From contig NZ_JADCKQ010000013.1 in the NCBI RefSeq assembly GCF_016123485.1, positions 36,857-100,856 of the forward strand: 64,000 nucleotides of DNA. Direction: 5' to 3'. This document shows positions 1 to 8,092 of this stretch, piece after piece (position 1 is the stretch's first letter; each line of letters begins with the position of its first letter). The DNA comes from Halocynthiibacter styelae. Lineage in GTDB: Bacteria > Pseudomonadota > Alphaproteobacteria > Rhodobacterales > Rhodobacteraceae. Both the position numbers and the translations under genes were made by a program. The notes under the pieces were generated by a model. It was not told the origin of the DNA. It saw nothing but the letters and a program-made list of their open reading frames with translations, and ran no database searches.

Positions 1-2
1 AT

Positions 3-644
3 GAATTCGGCGTGCTGCTGATCATGGATGAAGTCATGTCCGGCGTTGGCCGCACCGGCACATTCATGGCGTCTGAACACTGGAATGTGCGTCCTGATCT
101 TGTGGCCGTGTCCAAAGGTTTCGCTGCGGGTTATGCGCCGCTTGGCGCGATGATTGCCGACGAAAACATGGTCGAAACCGTGCTGGACGCCGGTGGCTTT
201 GCCCATGGGCACACTTATGCGGGCAACCCGCTGGCTTGTTCTGCCGGGCTTGCGGTTCTGGCCGAAATCGACCGTCTTGATCTGATGGCGAACACGCGTG
301 CGATGGGCGATCTATTGATGACAGGCCTGAACGATCTGAAAGATCGGTATGCATTCATTGGTGACGTGCGCGGTAAAGGTCTGCTGACGGCGTTTGAAAT
401 GGTGTCGGATTGCGAAACCATGGCCCCGCTGCCAAAGGATCTGAACGCTTATGATCGCTTTGTTGAGATCTGTTATGAACGCAAGCTTATCACCTATTCC
501 CGCCGCACCCATGGGGGCATCGACGGCGATCATTTCCTTGTCTGCCCGCCGATGATCGTGACGGAAACCCAGGTGAATGACATTCTGAATATTCTTGATG
601 ACAGCCTGGGTGTGTTCGCCCGGGAAAGCGGGCTGGAGGCCTGA
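3..644 (+). CDS. Class III aminotransferase, C-terminal part (truncated by window start)
   Basis: The frame is already open at base 3, so the N-terminal half of this PLP enzyme lies outside the window. The visible part starts at the PLP-ring aspartate (DEVMSGVGRTG) and carries the Schiff-base lysine in SKGFAAGYAPLGA. A later HGHTYAGNP segment and a typical C-terminal domain follow. These are hallmarks of fold-type I, class III aminotransferases, which move an omega- or alpha-amino group to pyruvate or 2-oxoglutarate. The stop lies 2 nt before the next gene, so it heads or belongs to the catabolic operon running to 4687. The substrate cannot be read from the sequence. A GTG at 12 is an internal codon, not a start. 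Confidence 0.9.
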   Translation, partial: EFGVLLIMDEVMSGVGRTGTFMASEHWNVRPDLVAVSKGFAAGYAPLGAMIADENMVETVLDAGGFAHGHTYAGNPLACSAGLAVLAEIDRLDLMANTRAMGDLLMTGLNDLKDRYAFIGDVRGKGLLTAFEMVSDCETMAPLPKDLNAYDRFVEICYERKLITYSRRTHGGIDGDHFLVCPPMIVTETQVNDILNILDDSLGVFARESGLEA

Positions 645-646
645 TT

Positions 647-1576
647 ATGCCACGTAAAATTATCCTGACCTGTGCGGTGACCGGTTCCATCCACACCCCA
701 AGCATGAGCCCCTATCTGCCCGTCACCCCCGATGAAATCGCCACATCCGCGATTGAGGCCGCAGAGGCGGGTGCATCCGTTCTGCACCTGCACGCCCGCG
801 ATCCGGAAAACGGCAAGCCAAGCTCTGATATCGAGGTCTTCCGTCAGTTCCTGCCGCGCATCAAAGACGAAACCGATGCGGTGATCAATTTGACCACTGG
901 CGGGTCATCCCAAATGACCGTAGAACAACGCCTGTCCGCGCCTGCGGAACTTGCGCCGGAAATGTGTTCACTGAACATGGGCTCGATCAACTTTGGCCTG
1001 TTCCCAATGAAAGACCGTTACACCGACTGGAAACACGACTGGGAAGAACCCTTCCTTGAGAACACCCGTGACGTGGTTTTCAAGAACACGTTTCGGGATA
1101 TTGAAGCGGTGTTCAGCATGCTGGGTGATGCCGGCGGCGCGAAGTTTGAATTCGAATGTTATGACGTTGGCCACATTCAGTCTGTCGCCTTCTATCTGAA
1201 GCAAAATCGCATCAAAGCGCCTGTGTTCCTGCAGTTTGTCATGGGTGTTCTGGGAGGCATTGATGCCAGCCCGCAAAGCCTGATGATGATGAAGGAAACT
1301 GCGGATCGTCTGCTGGGTGATCAGTATAAGTTTTCAGTCCTTGCGGCGGGGCGTCAACAGATGACCCTGGGTACAATGGCTGTGATCCTGGGCGGCAATG
1401 TGCGTGTTGGCCTGGAAGACAGCCTGATGATCGGGCGTGGTGAACTGGCTGTCAGCAATGCCCAGCAGGTGATCAAGATCCGTACCGTGCTGGAAGAACT
1501 TGGCTATGAAATTGCAACGCCGGATGAGGCGCGTGAGATGCTGCAGTTGAAGGGCGCAGATAAGGTGGGGTTTTAA
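647..1576 (+). CDS. Beta-keto acid cleavage enzyme (BKACE, DUF849 family)
   Basis: This 309-residue protein belongs to the 3-keto-5-aminohexanoate cleavage enzyme family. The family condenses a beta-keto acid with acetyl-CoA to give acetoacetate plus a shorter acyl-CoA. The zinc-binding HLHAR motif sits at about residues 47-51, and the C-terminal segment with RVGLED and SNAQQV is typical. Length matches the family (about 300). An SD-like GGAGG overlaps the end of the preceding aminotransferase gene. In carnitine catabolism a BKACE works with a dehydrogenase and a hot-dog thioesterase, and both types follow here. No recognisable carnitine dehydrogenase is present, so another beta-hydroxy or beta-keto acid is more likely. 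Family call is firm; substrate is unknown. Confidence 0.92.
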   Translation: MPRKIILTCAVTGSIHTPSMSPYLPVTPDEIATSAIEAAEAGASVLHLHARDPENGKPSSDIEVFRQFLPRIKDETDAVINLTTGGSSQMTVEQRLSAPAELAPEMCSLNMGSINFGLFPMKDRYTDWKHDWEEPFLENTRDVVFKNTFRDIEAVFSMLGDAGGAKFEFECYDVGHIQSVAFYLKQNRIKAPVFLQFVMGVLGGIDASPQSLMMMKETADRLLGDQYKFSVLAAGRQQMTLGTMAVILGGNVRVGLEDSLMIGRGELAVSNAQQVIKIRTVLEELGYEIATPDEAREMLQLKGADKVGF

Positions 1577-1579
1577 GCG

Positions 1580-2611
1580 ATGAAAGTTTTTGCAGATCAG
1601 GCACATCAGGCCATGCACGATCCCAGCGGATATCTGGTAGATGGCGTTATGCAGCCCAACCCGGAACAGCCGGAACGGATGGAACGTCTTCTGGCGGGTG
1701 TTGCCGCCGGTGGGCATGAGGTGATCGCGCCCGCTGATCACGGGCTGGCGCCGCACGCCGCTGTGCATTCGCCCGCCTATATCAAGTTCCTGTCCACCAT
1801 CCATAAACGCTGGTCGCGGAACCCCGCTGCAGCGCCAGAGATTTTTCCCAACATCCACCCGGATCGCCGCACTGCAAGTTATCCGACTTCCGCTATCGCG
1901 CAGACCGGGTTTCACGTTGCGGATATGTCCTGCCCGATTGGGGAGCATACCTGGGAATCCTCCCGCTGGTCCGCCAATTGCGCCGTCTCTGCCGCGCAGG
2001 CGGTCGAGGCCGGTGATCAGATGGCTTACGCCCTGTGCCGTCCGCCGGGGCACCATTGTTTCAGTGATCTGGCTGGCGGGTTCTGTTACCTGAATAACAG
2101 CGCCATCGCCGCGCAGTACCTGCGCAAAACTCATGACCGTGTGGCCATCATCGACGTCGATCTGCATCACGGCAACGGCACCCAGGGCATCTTTTATGAA
2201 CGTTCCGACGTTTACACGATGTCCATCCACGCCGATCCGGATCGGTTTTACCCCTTCTTCTGGGGTCACGCCCATGAAGTCGGTGAAGGTGCGGGCCATG
2301 GCTATAACCTGAACATCCCCCTGCCCCGTGGCACTGCGGATGACGGGTTTATGAAAGGTCTGGCGGGTGGTCTTGAGGACATCAAAGCATTTGCCCCCGG
2401 TGCGGTTGTCATCGCGCTTGGCCTTGATGCCTATGAGAACGATCCTTTTGGCGGTCTGTCCGTTTCAACGCCTGGTTTTGCTGTGATGGCAAAGATGTTG
2501 GCGGATCTGGGCTTGCCCACGGTGATTGTGCAGGAAGGTGGGTATCTGTGTGATGAATTGGGCGACAACCTGCATTCCTTCCTGACCGGCTTTGAAGAGG
2601 CGCGCGCATGA
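1580..2611 (+). CDS. Histone deacetylase / acetylpolyamine amidohydrolase family deacetylase
   Basis: 343 residues with the complete arginase-fold deacetylase signature: RPPGHHC (His pair near 158-159), DVDLHHGNG (zinc ligands near Asp194 and His196), GLDAYENDP (third zinc ligand) and QEGGYL near the C-terminus. In bacteria such proteins remove acetyl groups from acetylpolyamines or other small N-acetyl amines, and less often from proteins. The stop overlaps the next start by 4 nt, so it is translated with the thioesterase gene. Sitting among an aminotransferase and CoA-ester enzymes, it most likely frees an amine from an N-acetylated substrate before transamination. That role is inference. 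Confidence 0.9.
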   Translation: MKVFADQAHQAMHDPSGYLVDGVMQPNPEQPERMERLLAGVAAGGHEVIAPADHGLAPHAAVHSPAYIKFLSTIHKRWSRNPAAAPEIFPNIHPDRRTASYPTSAIAQTGFHVADMSCPIGEHTWESSRWSANCAVSAAQAVEAGDQMAYALCRPPGHHCFSDLAGGFCYLNNSAIAAQYLRKTHDRVAIIDVDLHHGNGTQGIFYERSDVYTMSIHADPDRFYPFFWGHAHEVGEGAGHGYNLNIPLPRGTADDGFMKGLAGGLEDIKAFAPGAVVIALGLDAYENDPFGGLSVSTPGFAVMAKMLADLGLPTVIVQEGGYLCDELGDNLHSFLTGFEEARA

Positions 2612-3087
2612 GTGGCTGGGTCAGATCACCCGTGCGATCCGTTCCTGAGGACTGGATTGATTACAACGGGCATATGAATCTGGCCTATTATGTCATGGCC
2701 TTTGATCATGATCTGGATGACCTTCTGGATCGTGAAATCGGCGCTGGGCCATCCTTCAGCAAAAGTCACAACCAAGGGCCATTTGCGCTGCAAAATCATG
2801 TGCACTATCTGGATGAACTTTTGCAAGGCGAAGCGTTTTACTGCAAATTCCTGATGCTTGATGGAGATGCGAAACGTGTGCATATCGCCGGGTCTATGCA
2901 TCGGGCATCCGATGATACGCCTGTCTGTGTGATGGAACAGGTTCTGATCAACGTAGATCACGAAAGTCGCCGCTCTGCCCCCTATCCGCAGGACATTCAG
3001 GACCGGATCAGTGCCATGGTAGCCGCCCATACTGAAATTGAACGCCCGCCACAGATCGGGCGGCCCATTGGGTTAAAGCGCACATGA
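2608..3087 (+). CDS. Hot-dog fold acyl-CoA thioesterase (4HBT-like)
   Basis: 159 residues. The segment EDWIDYNGHMNLAYY is the helix-start signature of 4-hydroxybenzoyl-CoA-thioesterase-like hot-dog proteins, including those of carnitine operons that hydrolyse betainyl-CoA. It overlaps its neighbours on both sides by 4 nt, so it is part of one translationally coupled operon. The expected role is hydrolysis of the acyl-CoA released by the BKACE at 647. A second, shorter thioesterase lies at 4256, so the operon may handle two different acyl-CoA products. The chemistry class is well supported; the substrate is not. Confidence 0.82.
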   Translation: MSGWVRSPVRSVPEDWIDYNGHMNLAYYVMAFDHDLDDLLDREIGAGPSFSKSHNQGPFALQNHVHYLDELLQGEAFYCKFLMLDGDAKRVHIAGSMHRASDDTPVCVMEQVLINVDHESRRSAPYPQDIQDRISAMVAAHTEIERPPQIGRPIGLKRT

Positions 3088-4256
3088 CTGGCTTTATCTT
3101 CAACACCACCGCGCAGATTATCTGTCGCCCGGGGGCTGCTGCGGATCTGGCGACGACGATTAGTGGAAAGATCGGCGATAAGATCCTTTTTGTCACCGAT
3201 AAAGGCATTCGCAATCTGGGCCTGGAACGCGAAGCAGTCACAAGCCTGGAAAATGCCGGGCTGACTGTCACCATGTTTGACGCGGTTGAGGCTGACCCCA
3301 GCCTGAATACAGTTCTGACCGCGACTCGCGCCGCGCAGGATTGCAACGCAACAGCTGTGGTTGCCCTTGGCGGGGGATCCTCGTTGGATGTGGCGAAACT
3401 GGTCGCGCTTCTGGCCGGCTCTGGTGAAGACATTGACGGCGCCTGGGGCGTCGGCAACGCCAAAGGCCCGCGCCTGCCACTGGTTTTGATCCCGACCACC
3501 GCTGGTACCGGGTCTGAGGTTACGCCGGTGTCGATCATCACCGTGGGCGAAAATGAAAAACGTGGCGTGTCTTCGCCGGTCATTCTGCCGGATGTCGCGG
3601 TTTTGGATGCCAACCTGACCCTCAGCCTGCCCGGCCCTGTCACCGCCGCCACCGGCATTGACGCCATGGTGCACGCGATTGAGGCCTATACATCGGTCAA
3701 CGCCAACAACAACCCCATGTCGCGAATGCTGGCTGTGCAGGCACTGGAACTGCTGGGCGCGAACATTGAAACCGCCGTCACAAACCCGGCCAACACCAAA
3801 GCCCGCAGCAAAATGTTGCTGGGATCCTGTCTTGCGGGCATGGCCTTCGCCAATTCGCCCGTCGCCGCTGTGCATGCGCTGGCCTATCCGATTGGTGGCA
3901 CCTTCCATATTCCGCACGGGCTGTCGAATGCGCTGATTCTGTCTCAGGTCCTGCGCTTTAACGCGGCTGAGGTGGAAAACGGATCTTACCGGCACTATGC
4001 CGCCCTTGCGCCGCATCTGTTTCCGGACATCGGCACGGACTGCGGTGCGCAGGAAATCTGTACGGCTTTCATTGACCGTCTCAGCGCGCTTTCTGCAAGG
4101 CTGGGCCTGCCGCAACGCCTGCGAGATGTGGGGATTGGTGAAGAAGCCCTGCCCGGCATGGCGCGCGATGCCATGATCCAGACCCGCCTGCTGGTGAACA
4201 ATCCGCGGGTGCTGGCGGAAAAAGATGCGCTGGCGATCTATCAGGAGGCCTGGTGA
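3084..4256 (+). CDS. Iron-containing alcohol dehydrogenase family protein
   Basis: 390 residues, typical for group III alcohol dehydrogenases. The N-terminal half has a nucleotide-binding GGGSSLDVAK motif and a PTTAGTGSEVTP motif. The C-terminal metal site is visible in GIDAMVHAIEAY (Asp and His ligands) and in the later histidines of VAAVHALAYPIGG and FHIPHGLSNA. Such enzymes interconvert alcohols and aldehydes or ketones with NAD(P). In this operon it could oxidise a beta-hydroxy acid to the beta-keto acid cleaved by the BKACE, or reduce an aldehyde made by the aminotransferase. It overlaps the previous gene by 4 nt and touches the next one. Confidence 0.9.
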   Translation: MTGFIFNTTAQIICRPGAAADLATTISGKIGDKILFVTDKGIRNLGLEREAVTSLENAGLTVTMFDAVEADPSLNTVLTATRAAQDCNATAVVALGGGSSLDVAKLVALLAGSGEDIDGAWGVGNAKGPRLPLVLIPTTAGTGSEVTPVSIITVGENEKRGVSSPVILPDVAVLDANLTLSLPGPVTAATGIDAMVHAIEAYTSVNANNNPMSRMLAVQALELLGANIETAVTNPANTKARSKMLLGSCLAGMAFANSPVAAVHALAYPIGGTFHIPHGLSNALILSQVLRFNAAEVENGSYRHYAALAPHLFPDIGTDCGAQEICTAFIDRLSALSARLGLPQRLRDVGIGEEALPGMARDAMIQTRLLVNNPRVLAEKDALAIYQEAW

Positions 4257-4687
4257 TGCCCCGCCCCACACCTATGTCACGCTGTGACTTCACAGTCCAC
4301 CGCAGGCTTCAGACCCGCTGGTCCGATAATGATGCCTATGGGCATATGAATAATACTGTGCACTATCAGCTGTTTGACACGGTTATTAATCACTGGCTGA
4401 TGGAACAAGGTCTTCTGGATTTTCGTCAGGGTGAAATCGTAGGGCTGGTTGTCGAAACCGGGTGCAGCTATTTCGCAGAACTGGCCTTTCCACAGGAAAT
4501 CATCGCCGGGATCGCCGTTGAAAAGATCGGGAAATCTTCTGTCACCTATCGGATCGCTTTGTTCGGGCAAGGGGAAACGGCCGCTGCTCAAGGCAGATTC
4601 ACACATGTTTATGTGGACAGAGTCAGCCGTCGACCTGTGTCTTTTCCTCAGAACTGGCGTGATGCGCTTCTGGAACTTCAGTTATGA
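4256..4687 (+). CDS. Short acyl-CoA thioesterase (YbgC/4HBT type)
   Basis: 143 residues with the hot-dog signature TRWSDNDAYGHMNNTVHYQ, in which the Asp of the DxxGH context is the usual catalytic residue of YbgC-like thioesterases. The ATG at 4256 is preferred over the GTG at 4253 because an AGGAGG lies at 4243-4248, seven bases upstream. The ATG shares one base with the stop of the alcohol dehydrogenase (TGATG). It is the last enzyme of the operon that begins before the window. A 392-base gap then separates it from the TRAP transporter. Substrate unknown. Confidence 0.85.
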   Translation: MPRPTPMSRCDFTVHRRLQTRWSDNDAYGHMNNTVHYQLFDTVINHWLMEQGLLDFRQGEIVGLVVETGCSYFAELAFPQEIIAGIAVEKIGKSSVTYRIALFGQGETAAAQGRFTHVYVDRVSRRPVSFPQNWRDALLELQL

Positions 4688-5079
4688 AACGAAATGCGAT
4701 CAGAAAAGGAGATACAATACCTGAAATATACGGGAAAATGTCCGGATTAATATTATTCAACTCTGCACTCTGGCCACCCACACAACTCCGGTATATCAAG
4801 AGGGCATGATCAGAGAATCCGGATCAGTTGCAATTCAGTCTGTCACATTTCATGTGACCTGCGACCCTTTGCGCACACCTTTCCAAATGCTTGCTGCAAC
4901 AGCCAGATATTGTGCCGCGGGTCTGGGCAGAATGCCGGAAAATGTTTCAAATGACAAAAAAGCACAAAATAAATTGCGAATGTTAAAACTTTTGCATAAT
5001 GTGCCTGACTAACAACCGGGACGTCGCCACAAAAGAAGCCACGCCCATACCGAATAAACCAGTCTATAGGGAGATAACT
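4688..5079 (+). promoter_or_regulatory. 392-bp intergenic region upstream of the TRAP genes, with inverted repeat
   Basis: No convincing gene is seen; short open frames here lack ribosome sites. At 4842-4858 a perfect inverted repeat, GTCACAT-TTC-ATGTGAC, lacks a T-run and looks like an operator. Close to the gene, TTGCGA (4974-4979) and CATAAT (4995-5000) could be a sigma-70 promoter with a short 15-bp spacer; this is weak. An SD-like AGGGAGA lies just before the ATG at 5080. The region therefore probably gives the transporter its own control, separate from the enzymes upstream. Confidence 0.5.
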
Positions 5080-6090
5080 ATGACATTTACTAAACTGACC
5101 AAAGGCCTTGTCGCCGGCGCACTTGGCGCACTGATGTCCACAGCCGCAATCGCGGAAGACATCTCACTGCGTTTCGCAGGCGTGTTCCCGATCGATCACC
5201 AGGGCACAAAGATGATGGAACAGGTTGCAGCTGACGTTGCTGCAGCTGGCGTTGGTCTGACCATCGAAGTTTTCCCTGCGAACCAGCTGGGTTCCGGCGA
5301 AGCACTGTTCGAAGAAGTTGGCCGTGGCAACATCGATCTGGCAGCTGCGTTCATCTACGCTGACACCGACTCACGCCTTGAATTCCTGTCTATGCCGTTC
5401 CTCGTTGGCGGCTGGGATGACATGGATAACATCATGCGTAACCTGGATTCCGAATATAACACCATTCTGCAGGAAATCGTAGGCGACTACGGCGTGCAGG
5501 TTCTGGCACAGAACCCTGAAGGTTTTGTTGGTATCGTGGCAACACAAGAGCCAACCAACTGGAACACATTCGACGACAAAGGCATGAACATCCGCGTATG
5601 GTCATCCAATGTTGTGAAATCCATGGTTGAATCACTGGGCTTCCAGGCGACAACAATGGCTTGGGGCGACATCTTCCCAGCGATCCAGTCTGGTATCGTT
5701 GACGGCGCGATCTGCTGCACCAAGACTGCGACTTACTCTATCTTCGCACAGTCTGATGTTGGATCTCACTTCATTGAGTATAACTCAATCTCTGAGCTGA
5801 CAACATTCTACGCGTCCCAGCGTTCCCTGGACAAGCTGAACGACGAGCAAAAAGCTGCTCTGCAGGCTGCTATGACCAAAGCGTCTGACGACTTCTTTGC
5901 TTACAACCGTGAAAACGATGCGGTCTTCGGCGAGAAACTGGTTGAAGCTGGTTACACCATCCTGAGCCTGAACGACGAAGAGCAGGCTGCAATGGCTGCA
6001 CACGTACAGGAAAACATCTGGCCCCTGATGGCTGAGAGCGTTGGCCAGGACGTTATCGACCGCCTGCTGGCTGCAAAAGCAGCTAACTAA
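5080..6090 (+). CDS. TRAP transporter substrate-binding protein (DctP family)
   Basis: 336 residues from the ATG at 5080. The frame is open further upstream, but AGGGAGATAACT precedes this ATG and the protein then begins with a clear signal peptide (positive MTFTKLTK, hydrophobic stretch, cleavage near AIA-ED). The mature part has DctP features such as the substrate-binding region with RVWSSNVVKSMVESLG and the GDIFPAIQSGIVDGAICC segment. It should capture a solute, usually a carboxylate, in the periplasm for the permease encoded next. A hairpin follows directly and probably keeps this gene more highly expressed than the permease genes. The solute is unknown. Confidence 0.93.
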   Translation: MTFTKLTKGLVAGALGALMSTAAIAEDISLRFAGVFPIDHQGTKMMEQVAADVAAAGVGLTIEVFPANQLGSGEALFEEVGRGNIDLAAAFIYADTDSRLEFLSMPFLVGGWDDMDNIMRNLDSEYNTILQEIVGDYGVQVLAQNPEGFVGIVATQEPTNWNTFDDKGMNIRVWSSNVVKSMVESLGFQATTMAWGDIFPAIQSGIVDGAICCTKTATYSIFAQSDVGSHFIEYNSISELTTFYASQRSLDKLNDEQKAALQAAMTKASDDFFAYNRENDAVFGEKLVEAGYTILSLNDEEQAAMAAHVQENIWPLMAESVGQDVIDRLLAAKAAN

Positions 6091-6105
6091 TCAGATAGAT
6101 CAGAA

Positions 6106-6132
6106 GGGCCGGCCAAAGCGCCGGCCCTTTTT
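6106..6132 (+). terminator. Hairpin with T-run between dctP and dctQ
   Basis: GGGCCGGC (6106-6113) pairs with GCCGGCCC (6120-6127) around a 6-nt loop and is followed by five Ts. It has full intrinsic-terminator form yet lies between the binding protein and its permease genes. It probably acts as a partial terminator or 3'-end stabiliser. Confidence 0.75.
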
Positions 6133-6171
6133 CTACGTTCTGACACGTAATCAAAGTTAAGAGGGGGGGAC

Positions 6172-6732
6172 ATGGCGTATAAAATTACAGATGAACTGCC
6201 GGCCTTTATTGGCAAGCCCATGGACTGGGCATTGGTGGTTATGAAGATCATCGCAACATTTTCAGGCTTTCTGATGGCTTTCACATTTGGGGCGGTTGTT
6301 ATCATCCGCTACGGATTTGGCGGCGATCTTTTTGCATATGAAGAATGGCTTTTGGGCATCAGCATCGTGGGCTTTTTCGCAGGGGCCGTTCTGGCGTCCG
6401 AGCGCAAGTTACACATCAATGCGGATATTCTGGGCATTATTATTCACAATCCACGCCTGATCTGGTGGCGCAGTCTGGTCATCCTGGTGATCGAACTGGC
6501 TGTGATCCTGTTTATTATCTACGCATCCTACCTCGCAATTGAATATGACCTGAGCCGCCCACGCCTGCGTGGCACGCCGGTTCTGCGTATTCCGTTCGTC
6601 ACATGGCGGATCGCAATCATGGCAGCATTCTGCTTCATGGCGACCTATTCCGCAGCCTATCTTTACGTTCATATCCGCAAGGGCCTTGGCTTGCCCCTGA
6701 AAGCTGACACCCTTGAGGAGGCCGCAGAATGA
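6172..6732 (+). CDS. TRAP transporter small permease (DctQ family)
   Basis: 186 residues with four hydrophobic segments (roughly residues 20-45, 55-80, 95-120 and 135-160), the usual layout of the TRAP small membrane subunit. A GAGGGGGG ribosome site stands before the ATG. The last codons overlap the start of the large permease gene by 4 nt (ATGA). It sits in the inner membrane and forms the transport complex with the DctM protein. Recognition rests on topology and on its position between dctP and dctM. Confidence 0.88.
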   Translation: MAYKITDELPAFIGKPMDWALVVMKIIATFSGFLMAFTFGAVVIIRYGFGGDLFAYEEWLLGISIVGFFAGAVLASERKLHINADILGIIIHNPRLIWWRSLVILVIELAVILFIIYASYLAIEYDLSRPRLRGTPVLRIPFVTWRIAIMAAFCFMATYSAAYLYVHIRKGLGLPLKADTLEEAAE

Positions 6733-8021
6733 TTATTACCGGAAGTCTGATTATCGTCTGTGTGATGCTGCTGCTTGGTGTCAGCGTCTATGTCGCCTTT
6801 GGTGCGGTACTGATGTTCATCGCAATGGTCGGGGACCGCGCAATTGACGGTTACCTCGGGACTGGTGAAACGGGCATCCGTTCGCTGGTTCTGCTGGCGA
6901 TTCCTCTGTTTATGATTGCCGGTGGCATCATGGAAAAAGGCCGGATCGCAGCCCCCCTTGTGGCCATGGCCGAGATGTTTATCGGTCATATCAAAGGTGG
7001 TCTGTCCGCGGCGGCTGTTCTGGCTTGTGGCGTGTTCGGATCCATCTCTGGTTCTGCAAACGCGACCCTGACCTGTATCGGTGGCATCATGATGCCGCAT
7101 CTGAAAAAGGCGAACTATCCTGCGGGTCAATCCGCGGCACTGATCGTATCAGCCAGTCCGCTTGGCCTTTTGATCCCGCCAAGTTCGTCGCACATCCTTT
7201 ATGGCTGGGTTGCACAGCAACACGTGCTGAAATGCTTCCTGTCGACCGTCTTCCCGGCGATGATCCTGATCACCCTGCTGATCGTCACCAACCGGTTCAT
7301 GCTGCGTAAATATGACGATATCATTGTCAGTGACAAACCTTCGCCGTTTATGCCCGTTCTCTGGCAACAGTCTAAGCTTGCAAGCCTTGCACTGCTTATG
7401 CCTGTGATCATTCTGGGTGGCATCTATGGTGGCGTTATGACGCCAACCGAAGCCGCTGGTATTGCTGTGGTCTATGCGATCCCTGTTGCGATCTATTTCT
7501 ACAAAGGTCTGACGTGGAAGACCCTGGCCCAAACAATTCAGCGTTCCGGCGTGACAATTGGTGTGGTGATGGTCATGATCTTTATGGTGCTGATCGTTTC
7601 AAAAGAACTGACAGCCCAGGGCGCGCCGCAACTGGCAAAAGACATGGTGTATTCTGTATCTGACAACCCGATCGTCATTCTTCTGATGATCAACGTTGTG
7701 ATGATCCTGATCGGTATGCTGATGGATGACATTTCCGGTCTGCTGCTGGCGACGCCAATTTTGCTGCCTATCGCGCAAAGCACCGGAATGGACCCAATCC
7801 ATTTCGCAGCTGTTATCGGCGTGAACCTGGGTATGGCAAACATCACACCACCAACCGCACCTCTGCTCTATCTTGGTGCGCAGGTTTGTGAAACGTCCGT
7901 TGCTAAGATGCTCTGGCCAACTCTGGTCTTCATCATCTTCGCATGGCTGCCAACCCTGATGTTGACCACATTCATCCCTGAACTGGCACTCTTCCTGCCA
8001 GACCTGCTGCTCAGCAAGTGA
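6729..8021 (+). CDS. TRAP transporter large permease (DctM family)
   Basis: 430 residues, about 12 hydrophobic segments. Characteristic DctM sequence is visible: SGSANATLTCIGGIMMPHLKK in the first half and GVNLGMANITPPTAPLLYLG near the end. It is the sodium-coupled channel of the TRAP system. A strong hairpin terminator follows 23 nt after the stop, so this closes the first catabolic/transport region. Confidence 0.94.
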   Translation: MIITGSLIIVCVMLLLGVSVYVAFGAVLMFIAMVGDRAIDGYLGTGETGIRSLVLLAIPLFMIAGGIMEKGRIAAPLVAMAEMFIGHIKGGLSAAAVLACGVFGSISGSANATLTCIGGIMMPHLKKANYPAGQSAALIVSASPLGLLIPPSSSHILYGWVAQQHVLKCFLSTVFPAMILITLLIVTNRFMLRKYDDIIVSDKPSPFMPVLWQQSKLASLALLMPVIILGGIYGGVMTPTEAAGIAVVYAIPVAIYFYKGLTWKTLAQTIQRSGVTIGVVMVMIFMVLIVSKELTAQGAPQLAKDMVYSVSDNPIVILLMINVVMILIGMLMDDISGLLLATPILLPIAQSTGMDPIHFAAVIGVNLGMANITPPTAPLLYLGAQVCETSVAKMLWPTLVFIIFAWLPTLMLTTFIPELALFLPDLLLSK

Positions 8022-8044
8022 TCCGGGACAACCCCAAAAGAAAA

Positions 8045-8071
8045 GGCGCCCTTCCGGGGCGCCTTTTTTTT
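8045..8071. terminator. Convergent intrinsic terminator
   Basis: GGCGCCC (8045-8051) and GGGCGCC (8057-8063) form a 7-bp GC stem with loop TTCCG. The stem has four As before it and eight Ts after it, so it can stop transcription from both the dctM side and the convergent minus-strand operon. Confidence 0.88.
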
Positions 8072-8092
8072 GTTGTTTCTGTGTCTGGAAGA

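Noticed and set aside
647..3087. Carnitine degradation operon
   Set aside because: BKACE and thioesterase fit, but no carnitine 3-dehydrogenase is present and a deacetylase and aminotransferase are, so the substrate is likely different.
4806..5012. 68-codon frame upstream of the first dctP
   Set aside because: No ribosome site, it overlaps the likely promoter, and it contains the operator-like palindrome.
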